Origin: Cryptomeria japonica
Taxonomy: Eukaryota > Streptophyta > Pinopsida > Cupressales > Cupressaceae
Direction: 5' to 3'
Length of the DNA stretch: 64,000 bases
Assembly (NCBI RefSeq): GCF_030272615.1
Contig: NC_081415.1
Span: 190,306,270-190,370,269 of the forward strand
The notes below the pieces were generated by a model. The model was not told where the DNA came from, made no database searches, and was given only the letters and a program-made list of their open reading frames with translations. Below, in pieces: positions 23,580 through 35,472 of the stretch. Position 1 is the first letter of the stretch. Each line of letters starts with the position of its first letter. The translations under genes were made by a program, and so were the position numbers.

Positions 23580-24900
23580 TTTGGAACACAACATATATCT
23601 AGCGAGGATGATCAGATTCAAAACAAGATAGACAATTTCAAGGAGAGTACTATCATTGATCTCAACTTTGCTATTACAAACCTTAACAACATTTCCATCA
23701 TGACCCTTGTTGCCTTAGACCTCAACCCACTAGATGACTCCTTACCATTGGTACATCCCAAACTCATTGATTGGAAACAAAACAAACCTCTTAAAATACT
23801 CATCTTCCCCCATGATGATGCTATTATTAACTACCTCTGTTCAATCAATCTAGAAACATTTTTCACCAAGGAAACTCATAACAAATCTCTCAACCAGGAG
23901 AGTGCCAAGTCTCTTAGTTGCAAAATAAATAAAACAAAAAATTGATCTAATGATGAAAACCATTCAATGACAATATTAGATCATAAAACAGTAAAAAGAA
24001 AGGGCGTGTCCAATGGTGAAAACCTCTCTAAGGCATTGAAGGATGAGAGACTTGACACTCTTCCAAAACATTATTAGGAGAGATCATCAATTTTGATTGA
24101 ACCAACTCAATCAATTAATATCGACATTGAAGAAGTAGCAAAGATCATACACCTGGCCAAATCATTGACAAAGCAAGAATGATCGGACTTCATGAGATTA
24201 TTCAAAGAAAATCAAATCAATTTTTCTTTGTCCTGTGCAGATATGCCAAGAATAGATCCAGATTTGATCATGCACAACTTATCTATAGCTTCAGAAGCTA
24301 AGATGGTAAAGAAGAAGCTAAGAAAGATGAATCCACATGTTGCATTTCTAGTAAAAGAAGAACTAAAAAAACTACTATATGAGGGATTCATCAGACCAAT
24401 CAACTATACAAAGTGGATTTCAAACAATGTACCTATATCCAAACCAAATAAAAGCATCTGAATATGCACATATTTCAGATATCTTAACAAGGCTTGTCCA
24501 AAGGATGATTTTTCTTTACCCAACACCACACTATTGTAGGCTTAACAACATGACATGCTATGCTCTCACTCATGGATGGTTTTTCAAGCTACAATCAAAT
24601 GAATACAAAATATCTTTCACCTACCAATGGGGGTACATATTGTTGGAACATCATGCCTTTTGGACTAAAGAATGCAAGAGTGACCTATCAACAAGCAATG
24701 ACTACAATTTTTCATGACATGATGCACACATTAATGGAAGACTATGTGGATGACTTGCTAGCAAAACTATTCACCAGGGAAGGACATTTGGAGATCATGG
24801 ACAAAATCTTCCCATGGATAGAACAATTCAATGAGTGACTGAATCTAAAGAAGTGTGTATTCGAAGTCACTATTGACTATTTCTGTGTCAGCTTAGCTGT
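23580..24900 (+). pseudogene. Ty3/gypsy reverse transcriptase remnant
   Basis: An acidic leader of unknown identity (23580-24180) is followed by the classic gypsy RT entry: CADMPRIDPDLIMHNLSI, KKLRKMNPHVAFLVKEELKK, LLYEGFIRPINYTKWISNNV and, after a frameshift, YLNKACPKDDFSLP. Then come MDGFSSYNQM, NIMPFGLKNARVTYQQAM and the catalytic YVDD (near 24743). Similarity fades after LNLKKCVFEV, before the RNase H. Several stops and at least two frame changes show a dead copy. No LTR of this element is identified with confidence. Confidence 0.85.
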
Positions 24901-24924
24901 AGATTGGGCTTGAGAAATCCTTTT

Positions 24925-25065
24925 GCAGAACCTATGTGTTATGTGCATCACGTTATTCACACTATGTTCGTCGCATTGTGTTATTCACACCGTGTTAGTC
25001 GCATCATGTTATTCACACCATGTTATTCACATCATGTTATGTACATCTGTGTCTAACATACCATG
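24925..25065. repeat. Degenerate tandem motif GTTATTCACACCATGTT
   Basis: GTTATTCACA followed by a short variable part and TGTT recurs five times. In the first part it alternates with GTCGCAT to make a roughly 37-bp unit, and later it occurs as an 18-19 bp unit. It sits just after the gypsy RT break. Confidence 0.75.
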
Positions 25066-26330
25066 TTAATCATCATAGTGGAGTAGTGCCAAGGGGGATT
25101 CTTTTCATCTTTTTGGGGCTCCAGGATTCTATTTTTGAGTTGACTGGATGAGGTGGTCTTTTTCACTTAAGTTTATTGGCTAAAGGCTAATGGGGTCATT
25201 GGCAATAAATTTCCTCTCTATTTCCACCGATTGATGGCTCCCTTCTTCCCCACATGTTTTTTTAGCGATGCAATTCTATGCTACGGGTTAGCGGGCATGA
25301 AGGATGTGGTGGGGCCCGTGTGGCATGGAGGTCTTCGGCCTTTTACTTGGTGCTTGGCAAGGGGAACTTTTGTGCCTGGGTGAGTGTCGAGATCTTCTAG
25401 GTGGACATATGGTCTGACATGGCCCTCGTGATGGATCTTCTTGGGACTCGACTGCATGTGCTTTTCTGTTTGCTTGAGGGTCAAGTGACAGTGACTTGGC
25501 TAACACATCGACATCCCTTTCACTGGCTGGTAGGTGGTGGTGGTGGTGGTCAACTAATCGATACTTGGTAGGATGAGATTTCCTCTCCCACCGAGTGTCG
25601 AGATCCTTTTGTGTGTGCCTTGATGGATGGGTTGATGCTAATGTGGCAGGTACTCGGGGCTTGACAGGGTGAGGTTCTTAGCCTGGCTAAGTGTCGAGCT
25701 CCCTAAGCTCTCTATGTGCTGCCAATGTGGGTGGTGGGTCTGGGTCTGCATGGTGGTTTTGTGGTAGGATCTTAGGCCTCCATGAGGGCCCTCTTCCCAT
25801 TTGGTCAAGTGTCAAGTTCCTTGGCGGTAATTTTAGTGGTCCCAACCTGCCACGTCAGACATCCGTGACTGTCAGATCTTCATAAAGGCTTGATCGGATA
25901 GTCATGTTTTAAAGGTTGATTGAGCCCTTTGGGACACTATGTGGAGAGATCTCGCATGTCCATTTTTTGCATGAATCTCTCAGATCAATGATCAATTTTC
26001 AAACTTGCAGGATCCATTGGCATTTAATCTTCTATGCAGGGTGGTTGTCGACCTGATGGTTGAGATGTTTTTTCTGCTCAATCGACACCCAAAATATAAT
26101 TAGATCTTGACCCAGCTACCGAGATTTTTACCATTACTCCAGACATGACCTTGCAAGTTGATTTTGATGCCACCCATGCTCATTCAATGCAAAATGAAGG
26201 CTTTTTTCTCCTACAGATGCCATCTCAGATGCATCATTCATAGAGATTTCCACTAGGGAAAGACTTTCAAGATGTTCCACCAGAGAAACACAAAGAAAAC
26301 AACAACAATAACAACCTCAATATTGCATAA
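25066..26330. other. GC-rich stretch without a recognised gene
   Basis: Clearly richer in G and C than its surroundings from about 25060 to 26100. The phrase GTGTCGAGATC or GTGTCGAG(C/T)TCC recurs at about 25384, 25588 and 25690. ORFs here lack recognisable domains. It could be an LTR or leader of the neighbouring gypsy element; I cannot show that. Confidence 0.4.
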
Positions 26331-27991
26331 GTAAGGTGGCTCTAGTGGAAGAATTAATAGTTGTGCTTGATAAATCCACCACAATAAACCCAAGAGAGAT
26401 GAGACAACATGTAAATGATCATTGGGTACTAACCCATGGTTTCATTTTCTTGCAACATGATACAAGAAATCATCAACCTCTAATCCACACCAAGTCAACA
26501 TTAAGAAATCTAACAACAAACTTTAAAATTAACATAAATAGTGGAATTCCTAAGAGCTAACACCACTTGAATGGACAACAAAATTGTTCATATTTGAAAC
26601 AAGGATGCCTAAATTCATTTTAATCTAAACACATGAAAGCAGTAAAATCATAAAATAAGAATATATTCTAGAATTCAATATAAAGGCATGTAAACATATC
26701 ACAATATTGGTATCACTTAAGTGACACATTATAATCCATCCCTAAATAGGAGGTCCAGTGATTTGAATTAAAAATATACAATAAAGACTCAAATGTCTTT
26801 TTAAAATAATTTAAATCATAGGTACATGGAAATGAAAGAATGATAAAGCATAATAAACCTTTGCTAAGTTGAAGTCATCTTTGACTCCATCCATGATCCT
26901 TCACTCCCAAACTATAATTTTCATACTACTCAACCTCATGAAATCAAAAGATCATTCTAAGAGATAGTCACACAAGCAATAAAAACATACTCACACTTAA
27001 CATAGTGGGAGAAGGCCTATGCACTTTCCATACGTGGGGCGTCATACATCTCATGCAAGATTCACACAACCCACATCATATGGGTCATAATACAATCCTC
27101 ATTGAGCACACAAACCAATGGAATAGAACAAGACACTCACATTGGGAATAGTCATCAATGAAGTAAACACATGAATCATCATTGGGCCCAATCACCAATT
27201 GCATAAAACAAACACTCATTCTGGGCATGTTCCCTAATGGGGTAAATAGAAAATCATCAAAAAAAACTCAAGGCTAGAAAGGACTAGATTCTAGAGAAGG
27301 CATAGGGAGTGTCATCACAATGGATTTAACACTTGGCCAAGAGAAATCACACACACCTTTGACAAGAGATGAGGTTAATCAACCATACAAGTGCTAGTCC
27401 TCCCAAAGCAAGCACATCTTCTACACTCATCTTGATTCTATATGACCACTCCAAGGCATGACGGGGTAGCATTATCTCATTACATTTTAATTCTCATTTT
27501 CATTAGTTATTACTTAATTAACATACTTCTACAAAATATATCTTAGCAACCCCTTTGTGGCCCAACAAATATCGGAAGCCACTCATATACTTCTCTCTAA
27601 CACATATGTCCTAGGTTCATCACATTCACGTAAAATCCGAATATGACACATAAAAGAATGCAGCCATTTTCGCTCAATAAAATTTTCCACGTTATCTTAA
27701 ACTAACTAAAAGTAAAAAAATCATAAAGGAGACCTCAATTCCCCAATTTCAAATCAACCATAACCATTTAATATTTCAAACATTTCAATTTATTTTTCAA
27801 ACTAAAAACTAGAAGTTTTCCAAACACTCCATTAAAATAACTTAAAAATTTCCATTTTTCTAAAACTCAAAATTTTGAAAAATGAAAGGTGTCCTTTAGT
27901 TAATATGAACAGAAATTGATCCAAAAGTTAAAAAAATCTAGGCATTATAAGGGATTTTTTTGTAAAATTTTGTAAAAATCATACAACAATC
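26331..27991. other. Unassigned AT-rich stretch
   Basis: No coding similarity, terminal repeats or tandem structure recognised. It is the target region of the LINE insertion that follows. Confidence 0.5.
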
Positions 27992-28007
27992 AATTCTTAC
28001 TCAAATT
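27992..28007. repeat. Target-site duplication of LINE copy 1, left
   Basis: AATTCTTACTCAAATT is repeated perfectly at 31375-31390. Confidence 0.95.
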
Positions 28008-29678
28008 TGCCTAAGGATCTTGGGGGTACAAGTATTAGGAACTTGGAAAATCAGAATCTAGCCCTTGGAGCTAAGTTGGTCTGGAAGTTGTATGAGTATC
28101 CTGAATCTTTTTGGGCACAAATTATGTTTGCAAAATATCTTAATAATGATCCTAGAGAGTATATTTTTCAAATTTCAAATTTACCTTTAGGTTCTGTAAT
28201 GTGAAATTTCATATGCAAATGTAGGATTGTTATTTTGCCTCATCTCTCTTGGATTGTTCATAATGGGAAGAAGGTTAGATTTTGGGATGAGGTGTGGAAT
28301 GGTCACACTCCATTACTAAATATAAGGGACTGGTTTCCTTTGATATCTATTCTTTCTTCCCTTTGGGGGGTCTTTGTGGAAGATTATTTTGAGATAGTAT
28401 ACAGTGGTAATCTTAGGATGGCAAAGTAGAAATCCATTGAGTTTTTGGATGTTGTTTAGGATCTTAAAATGTATTTTTCTAAGGTTATGGGAGAAAGAAT
28501 GATTATCCTTTCTGATTCTAAAGATGAACTTGTTTGGACAAAGAATATCTCTCATAAATATTCGATCAAAGATGGTTATAATTCTCTTATGTCTGTGAAT
28601 GATTTATCTTCTTGGCCACAAACTTTTTTGGCATTCAGTCTGTCTACCAAAAGCTAGTGCTTTTGCTTGGTTAGCAGTTCAGGACAGGGTCCTTACAAGC
28701 ATGCATTTGGATAGACTTGGTATGACTGTTGTTTTTCCTTGTGTGTTATGCAATAAAAATTTGGAATCCTTCTCCCACCTTTTTCTTCATTGTGATTTTG
28801 CATATCAATACTGGCAATGGTTGTTTGATAAATTGAATTTGGCTTTTCTTATAGGGAAAGATCTTATATCTCATTTTAGATCTTGGTGATTTCTGTTTGC
28901 CTCATCTTTTTATGCTTGCCTTTGGATTGTCTCTCCACCTATATTAATTTGGAATATTTGGTTAGAATGAAATAAAAGGATCTTTAAAAAAATAATTTCT
29001 TCTCTTCAAGAGATTTTATTGAAAATTGAATCTTCCATTTCTGAAGTTGCCTTGTCTCATATCTACAAGAACCTAGAGAATCTTACCTCTTTCTCGCATT
29101 GGGATAGTAGGGTGTCTAGGGTTTGGAAGCTGTTATCTATCCTGCCTTCTCATGGGTCAATTTTGAAAAAGAATGATGCTTTAATCAATAGAAATTTGGC
29201 TATTTGGAAGCCCCCTCCTCATGGCCATTTTAAATTGAATTTTGATGGAGCTTCTCGTAGGAATCCTGGTTTGGCAAGGGTAGGTATGATGATTTTTTAT
29301 CATTATGTAAACTTTGTCTAGGCTAGGTGCCATGCCATTGGGCATAAGACTAATAATTTTGTAGAGTTTAATGCCTTGTCTCTAGGCTTGGATATGGCTA
29401 TATCCTTGGGAATTAAGGATCTTGTAATAGAAGGGGATTAGATGGTGATCATACAAAGTGTTATGAAGAAGAGATCTAATTGTTGGCAATTGCAATATGT
29501 TCTAGATCACATTTTACAACAGTTAGAGTTTTTTTATTCCTTCTTGATTTCTCATTGTTATGGAGAAGTAAATAGAATTGCCAATTTCTTGGCAAATCTA
29601 GCTATAGACAATAATGCTAATTTGCATAATGTAGGCATGGAAGAGATCCTTGCCTCGGTTCTAAAATATCTACACTAA
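28008..29678 (+). pseudogene. LINE ORF2 C-terminus: zf-RVT and RNase H domains
   Basis: Starts PKDLGGTSIRNLENQNLALG, the region after the RT core. The zf-RVT domain follows: FAWLAVQDRVLT, PCVLCNKNLESFSHLFLHC, a CxxC...H...C set. The RNase H domain near 29200-29680 reads HGHFKLNFDGASRRNPG, then NNFVEFNALSLGLDMA, then VIEGD followed by a stop where GDS is usual. It ends NRIANFLANLAID, where the final catalytic aspartate of the usual AD pair is asparagine. This is the RVT_3/archaeal-type RNase H known from plant L1 LINEs. Many frameshifts and stops; inactive. Confidence 0.85.
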
Positions 29679-30277
29679 GATTTGGGGTTCCTCCTTTTAT
29701 ATGGTAATTTTGAAATTTTCCTGCCCTTCTTCCTTTGGAGGCAGTCATGTTTGTTGGATATGTTCAGGTGGCAAGTATGCTTTGTAGGTGAGAAATTATT
29801 TTCATCTATAAAGTATGGTTACAATTTGGTATAGGCAGCAAGGGTGGTTACATTACATGGTTTTAGGGTGGCGGCCTGTCATCGTGCATTTCTGGGTATG
29901 GTCTTTTCAGTTTAAATTTGCACTAGTGTTTTATGTGCTTTGATTGCTTTGTATTGTATAGAGGGATTGCCTATTTGAATTTATCTATCACGGTACTTGT
30001 GCTGTGATCATGTTTGAGTAAGCATTTCCTTTGTTGCATCAGATGGGATTTCATGTACTGCTTTTCTGCTGCTAGCACCGTGAGAAGTATTTGGCTATTA
30101 TGATTTCATTTATGTTGTTATCTCTCATGAGTTTTAATCTTGCTCATTGCCTTCATTTGTAATCATGAATTGTTGTGGTTCTTCTCGCTCACGTTTTTGT
30201 TGGTAGATGTCTTTAAAAGAAGATATCATTTCTAAATTCTGCATTACGCTTTGTCTCGTTCTTTCTTGGATATAAAT

Positions 30278-30892
30278 ATGTTGAGTGTCTCTTCTCTTTC
30301 ATGATAAAGGGTTATTGTTGAATGCCATTTTAAGGCCTCCAATGAGGATTTAGGAAATAGTTATGTGATGCTTGGAAAAGTTTTTCATTTATTTTCTCCT
30401 CAAGTGGATTTTGAGGTACGTAGGTTGGTGGGGAGTCTCTAGTTGCAAACTGGTTCTAATTCTTTTGGCACTAAGATTTTATCTCGATTTCTTACTATTT
30501 GCCATGACATTTTTCTTGATGAGGGTTTACTCCAAGTCTTGGTTTATACATTCATCCCTCTCTCAGTATGCACTTGGGAGCTTGTTAGGTCTGCATTGGA
30601 TAGCTATCATTTTGAGCTAGGTTCTTTTTACTATGGGGGCTTTCTTCCTCGTTATGATCTTTTGGACAATGGGCAGTGTGGGGAATTATTGTTTGAATTA
30701 AGAATGGGCTTAATATGTGATATATTGGGGGATACTTTGAAATCATTTGAAATCTTACTAGATTGGTTTCTCCTTAGTTTGTGGATAAGGCTTTGGTTGT
30801 GCTTATGGGTTTACATTCGCTGCTCTCTTTTGGTTTTTTGGCTTCAACACCTCCATGACTGGAATCCCCCTTGCAGATTGTCCCTCCTTTGA
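30278..30892 (+). pseudogene. LINE copy 1 third ORF, conserved, unknown function
   Basis: From ATG at 30278 (MLSVSSLS) one frame runs to 30892 with three internal stops. It matches the minus-strand ORF of LINE copy 2 (48103-48746) over its length: LGKVFHLFSPQVDFE, ILSRFLTICHDIFLDEG, ALDSYHFELGSFYYGGFLP and LLFELRMGLICD each have clear counterparts. It lies about 600 bp after the RNase H stop and about 480 bp before the LINE 3' end in both copies. It is rich in hydrophobic and aromatic residues. I recognise no domain. Plant L1 elements usually end soon after ORF2, so an extra ORF here is unusual. Confidence 0.7.
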
Positions 30893-31374
30893 GAGAGGAT
30901 AGGGAGCCTCCTGATGAGAGCCCAAGATCTTGGTTTTTTACTTAATTACTCTATGCAAGTATCTTCTGGTTAATATCTTTTTGATGCAGGTTTTTAACTT
31001 ATGAGTTGTTCGAATTTTTGCAATCTTGAGAGGATTTGATGCGGCCTGGTTATTTGCTATGAGGTTGCTTCTGCAGATCAAATTTTATGGTTGCATGACC
31101 TATTGGGGTTGTGTTGTTCTCTCTCATTTTTTGTCGACATCTGGACATATGATATGTATATCTCTAAAGCTATGTAATGGGTGGTCGATTCTAGACTGAT
31201 TTTGTAAATGAGATATTCAGGTTATCTATTTTTTGTTTTTTTGGGCCGCAACTAGAGGTTTTCTTGCAGCTTCTTTCCTGCTAGTATGCCCTTTGAACCC
31301 ATTGTAAACAAAAAATTCAATATTAATAAAATATAGTTTAGTGGCATGTCCAATTCTATCAAAAAATAAATAAA

Positions 31375-31390
31375 AATTCTTACTCAAATT
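31375..31390. repeat. Target-site duplication of LINE copy 1, right
   Basis: AATTCTTACTCAAATT, identical to 27992-28007. Confidence 0.95.
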
Positions 31391-32738
31391 AAAAAAATTC
31401 AAATGCATTAAAAAGAACTATGCTCCTCTAATGGTAAGAATGGTCTCAAATCACATAAATAATGAATAAGGAAGGATTAATCAACACTTGCCTTGATTTA
31501 TTTTGCACAAAAAATTGCATAACTAGCAAAAATGCAATCAAGAGAATGAATCCACATACACAATGTACTTCCCTTCACATTCCTATTTAATCCATTTCAA
31601 GTCACATCCCATTCCATTCACGAATGAATCCGAATTTCAATTTTTTGTTTTTTTTCTTGGGAGAGTATTTGGAGAGTAATTTCTTCTAAAAACAAAGAAT
31701 AAGAAAAATTTTAAGTATTTTCCCTTTTAACCCCTTTTTTTTTTAATTTCTATTTCTTAAGATTTTTAGTTAAAAAAATAAATTAATTCACCTTCATTCA
31801 TTTATAAAAAAAAATCAAATATATAAATGTTGAACACTTCTGGATGCTGAGAGGTGGGGGAGGGGACATATATTCAAACTCAACCAATTGAACCACTCAA
31901 TTATCATTCATTCCATTTACCACATGTGCAAAAGTAAAGAGTTGAAAAAACACAAAAGTAATCACACATGAACACCAAGATTTTATGTTGAAAACCCAAT
32001 GAGGGAAAAACCACGATGAGAATTAACTATATGAAAAAATTGTTACAATGTTTAGCCTCAAGGCCAAGGAGCTCACTATTCCTGATGTAGACATACAAGA
32101 TTGAGGCACACAACCAAAGGGCTAGATACAAAAGACTTGCAGACATCTAAGACTGCTTCTTTAGGGCAAGATACATTACTAATGAAAGATAGAAATTAGT
32201 ATGATTGAATTATAGATAATTGCATCCACTGATATGCTTATTATAGTTCACTATCAAAACACAAAAAATTTGCCTTCATTACTACACTTATGTACTTTTT
32301 AACTTTTGTACAACTTCAAAAACACCTCGCACAATACACATAACTCATACATCCATCTCTAAAATCATTTCATCCCTTACATACCATTCACAATCAAAAT
32401 GACATCAATTAGGTTAGCCTAATTAGATGTAACATGTAGGATCAAAACAATCTTCAAGGAAACATGGAAGGCAAATTGAAATGTGTGAGGAATCACACCA
32501 TGTCAGCACACCTTCCAAATCATTCCAAAACAACTCCTATAATTCCACATGCTACCGCACAAACCAAAACATTACAGATCAGCTCCAAATGATAAAATAG
32601 TTAAGGCACACCAACACAACTTAATCAAATTACAATGTGAACCACCAAAAACACTTACAAATTCTCAACAAGCATCACCTGATATCAATAAATACAAATA
32701 ATGAAACCACTTCACCAAAATACCCAAAGGTAGAGAAA
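31391..32738. other. Non-coding stretch with an LTR relic
   Basis: Most of it has no recognisable content. Near 31840-32110 there is an old LTR relic: TGCTGAGAGGTGGGGGAGGGG resembles the G-rich LTR edge of elements A, C and D. About 130 bp on, GAAAACCCAATGAGGGAAA and CCACGATGAG match their conserved GGAAACCC...GGGAAAAACC block in the same order and spacing as LTR C. Confidence 0.5.
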
Positions 32739-32743
32739 TGCAA
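32739..32743. repeat. Target-site duplication of element B, left
   Basis: TGCAA immediately before the LTR start TGTTACT, matched by TGCAA at 40745-40749. Confidence 0.9.
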
Positions 32744-33917
32744 TGTTACTACTTATTAAGTTGCCATTAGTTTTATATCCAAAGTCATTCTATATACTCT
32801 AGTCGGTTACTACTACCAAAATATTCAGTCAGTAAGCACAGAGCAGTCGGTTATAGAAGGAAGTAGTCATAGAGCCTAGTATACACTGAGCTATATACTG
32901 AGTAACATTCCATGTCCACCGAGCAGCAATAATGATACACCAAGTTGATATACACCGAGTGAAACGTGTTACCAAATTCATTGAACCTAGACACATGGGA
33001 AAACATGTTACAAGATCGAGGAACAAAGAACCGTTATCACATTGGAAATTGCACTTAAAGATTTTGAATGATCTCAAGGTCATCTATCCAATGAAACATT
33101 TTGCATGGTTATTCATTCAATAAATCATGTTTGTAAGATCGAAGCAATGAACCAGATCACAGACATAAGAGATCTATTTATACAACATGGATTAAGGATA
33201 AAAAGGGAATACAGAGGTGTATGAAGCAAGACATGTGTAATAGATAAGGAAGCACTGAGTATTGTGACTGTCAGAGACACAGAGGTCACCGAGAAGGATT
33301 TTAGGGAATAGTCAAAGAACAGAGTAAATAGAAGGGTGTACCAAGTTACTATATGGGTTACTGAGGTATGCTATAAGCAAGGTAATCTTATTTGAGCACA
33401 TAAAATCTGCTATAACATTTCAGGTGTGAAGTTGCAGATATTTGTAATGACTTTATTGTAATATTTTGAAGTTGTAAGAGAAACCTTTAACAGGGTAAAA
33501 GACTCTAACAAAGTCTATAAATTGTAAAGCCCTTAACCAGGTGCAACATTTAGAATAAGTGTTGTAAAATCCTTTAGCAAGGTAGATCTAATGATCTCAA
33601 TACTCCTAACAGGGTAAGATATCAGAAATAGCTAAACATGTAGCTCTAACCGAGAAACCTTTATTATTGTAGTAGTGAAGTTGTGGGTGCCATCCCCACC
33701 ACACTTTTTCTCTCTAACCAAGAGTTTTTGCGTAACCAAAATATATGTGTTATGGAGTGAATCATGTATGATTGTTATTTATTTGTTTTAGCTTTATGTT
33801 ATGTTACAACAATTTTTGGTTTATGCATAATAGTAAAGATATTGTTGAAGAAAGGATTTGAAGTACTGATTCACCCCTCCCCTCTCAGTACATTAGCTTT
33901 CCATATTGGGCCTAACA
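32744..33917 (+). repeat. Element B 5' LTR
   Basis: Starts TGTTACTACT and ends GGGCCTAACA. It is a direct repeat of 39616-40744, with a few small length differences. It contains an irregular series of CTAACAGGGT-like words (33484-33654) and GATTCACCCCTCCCCTCTCAG near its end. Confidence 0.92.
33484..33654 (+). repeat. Irregular array of CYYTAACARGGT motifs in LTR B
   Basis: Six related words start at 33484, 33503, 33530, 33571, 33603 and 33644 (for example CCTTTAACAGGGT, CCCTTAACCAGGT, CTCCTAACAGGGT). LTR C, read on the minus strand, has a similar series (CTCTAACAAGGT, CCTTTAACAAGGT, CTCCTAACAGAG). The role is unknown. Confidence 0.6.
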
Positions 33918-33918
33918 A

Positions 33919-33930
33919 TTGGTATCAGAG
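33919..33930 (+). promoter_or_regulatory. Element B primer-binding site
   Basis: TTGGTATCAGAG follows the LTR end after one base. It is a match to the initiator tRNA-Met primer site. Confidence 0.88.
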
Positions 33931-33979
33931 AAACAATCTTGGAAAAGGGTTTAACAACCTAAAGAGAAAGATCTTATCA

Positions 33980-35332
33980 ATGGAAGGCTATAAACAATCT
34001 CAGAGAATTGTGTATCTGCAAGAAGAGTTGGAACATGCTAATCAAGTGATTGTAGACATGCAAAGACAAATGCAAAAATCATTAAAAGTTAGAAGAAGAT
34101 TATCTAATGATTTGCAAGACTCTCAAGAGTTAGTGGAACAAATTGAAACATCATTTGAGAACAGTATATCTGAAGAGACTGAAGAAATGATTGAAGAACT
34201 GAAGGAGAAGAACAAATCACTGACTGATCAGCTAAAAGCAATGAAAAGAGGACATGAACATTTCAGCATAAAGATGACTAAAAATATTGATGCATTAAGG
34301 ATAGCTGAGGATAAACTAAGAGATCTAGAAAGAGAAAATCAACAGCTTGAAGCATTAGTATCTAAAAAGAATGATGAAATCACAAGGTTGACTGTGATTC
34401 AACAAAATCTATCAGATCAATTGGGTTATGCACATCATGAAGCAAATCTAAAATGTGATGAGAATCAAGCATTGAAACTTGAAGTATCAAGGTTGACCGA
34501 CGAACTTGAAAAAAAGAAGAAATCCAAAGAAACACTAAAAAAGAGTTATGAAGCATCAAAAATGTTGGATGAGCAACTTAATACAAAGAGACCCAACAAA
34601 GTTGTAGGACTCGGTTACAAAGGAAAAGACTCTACCAAGAAGGGAATCCATACTACCGAGAGAGGAGAATCATCAAACCAAGCTAGAAACAAGAAGAACA
34701 TCAAAGGAAAGAAGCCTACTTGCAACTACTATGGAAAACAAGGACATATAGCTAATATGTGCCAAATCAGAAAAGGTAAGCAACCGAATGTCACTAAGTC
34801 TAATGGTTATTGTCACAATTGCAATAAATATGGTCACACATCTAACCAATGTAGGACAAAGTCTGCTAGTAATTATCAGAAGGCAAAATTCAAAGGGTTT
34901 TGTAAAAACTGCAATAGATATGGACATAGTACCGAGAAGTGGTGGTATAAGAAAAAGAACTATATGTGGTTTACACACCGAGCAAATACTAGAGGCTACC
35001 GAACTCACACAGATCCTAACCGATAGTATTCAGCAGTACCATGGGATTACAATACAAAGATATGGTGTGAATGTTGTGGAAGATATGGACATATAAGTGC
35101 CAACTACTTTATAAGGTTTAGAATGAACAACCAAAGATCATGGAGAAACCCTGGTATGGCATGTTTTCATTGTCACAAAGTTGGACACTTGGCTAGAGAT
35201 TGTAGAGATCAACCTAGAGGAGACACAGAGGAAATAAAAGGCAAATTGTTGATGATTTGGAAAAAGAAGGAAATTGTGTCAAATGAAGAAAGCACCTTCC
35301 CTATCATGTTAGGTGCACCTATTCCAAATTAA
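33980..35332 (+). pseudogene. Element B ORF1: coiled-coil / CCHC protein
   Basis: The ATG at 33980 (MEGYKQSQRIVYLQEELEHA), 50 bp after the primer site, is preferred over the upstream in-frame ATG at 33764, which lies inside the LTR. Residues 1-200 or so are almost continuous heptad-like coiled coil, followed by VVGLGYKGKD. Knuckle-like repeats follow: a degenerate CNYYGKQGHIANMC, CHNCNKYGHTSNQC, CKNCNRYGHSTEKW (last cysteine lost), CECCGRYGHISANY (last cysteine lost) and CFHCHKVGHLARDC. One frameshift near 35020 separates the first three from the last two. No capsid-like Gag domain precedes the coiled coil. It probably bound element RNA when intact. Confidence 0.8.
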
Positions 35333-35472
35333 TCGATAAAGGTGTGAAGGGATTGCATTCTCTCAAAGGTTAAATCTTAACAGTTCCTATTTTATCATAT
35401 ACTTAATTCAAAATCTGCATAATTAAAGATGCATTAGAAAATTTGAAATTTTATCAAGTCTTTTGGAAGCCT

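Larger units (their letters stand above)
28008..31374 (+). mobile_element. LINE copy 1, 5'-truncated, with 16-bp target duplication
   Basis: A 3,367-bp insertion is bounded by perfect 16-bp duplications and ends in an A-rich tail (ATCAAAAAATAAATAAA). It starts inside the C-terminal part of the reverse-transcriptase ORF, so most of RT, the endonuclease and ORF1 are missing, as in typical 5' truncation during target-primed reverse transcription. It holds a zf-RVT zinc domain, an RNase H domain, an additional ORF and a 3' UTR of about 480 bp. Its 3' end matches that of LINE copy 2 at 47637 (GAGGTTTTCTTGC, TATGCCCTTTGAACCC, TAGTGGCATGTCCA). Confidence 0.92.

Noticed and set aside
23403-23945. 180-codon plus-strand frame taken as a separate gene
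   Set aside because: Its first part lies inside the D-like LTR fragment and the rest leads into the gypsy RT remnant. It is a chance join of two elements.
31226-31408. 60-codon minus-strand frame
   Set aside because: It is the reverse of the LINE copy 1 3' UTR and tail.
33764-33979. In-frame extension of ORF1 B back to an ATG in the LTR
   Set aside because: It crosses the LTR end and primer site. The ATG at 33980 matches the start position used in elements A and C.
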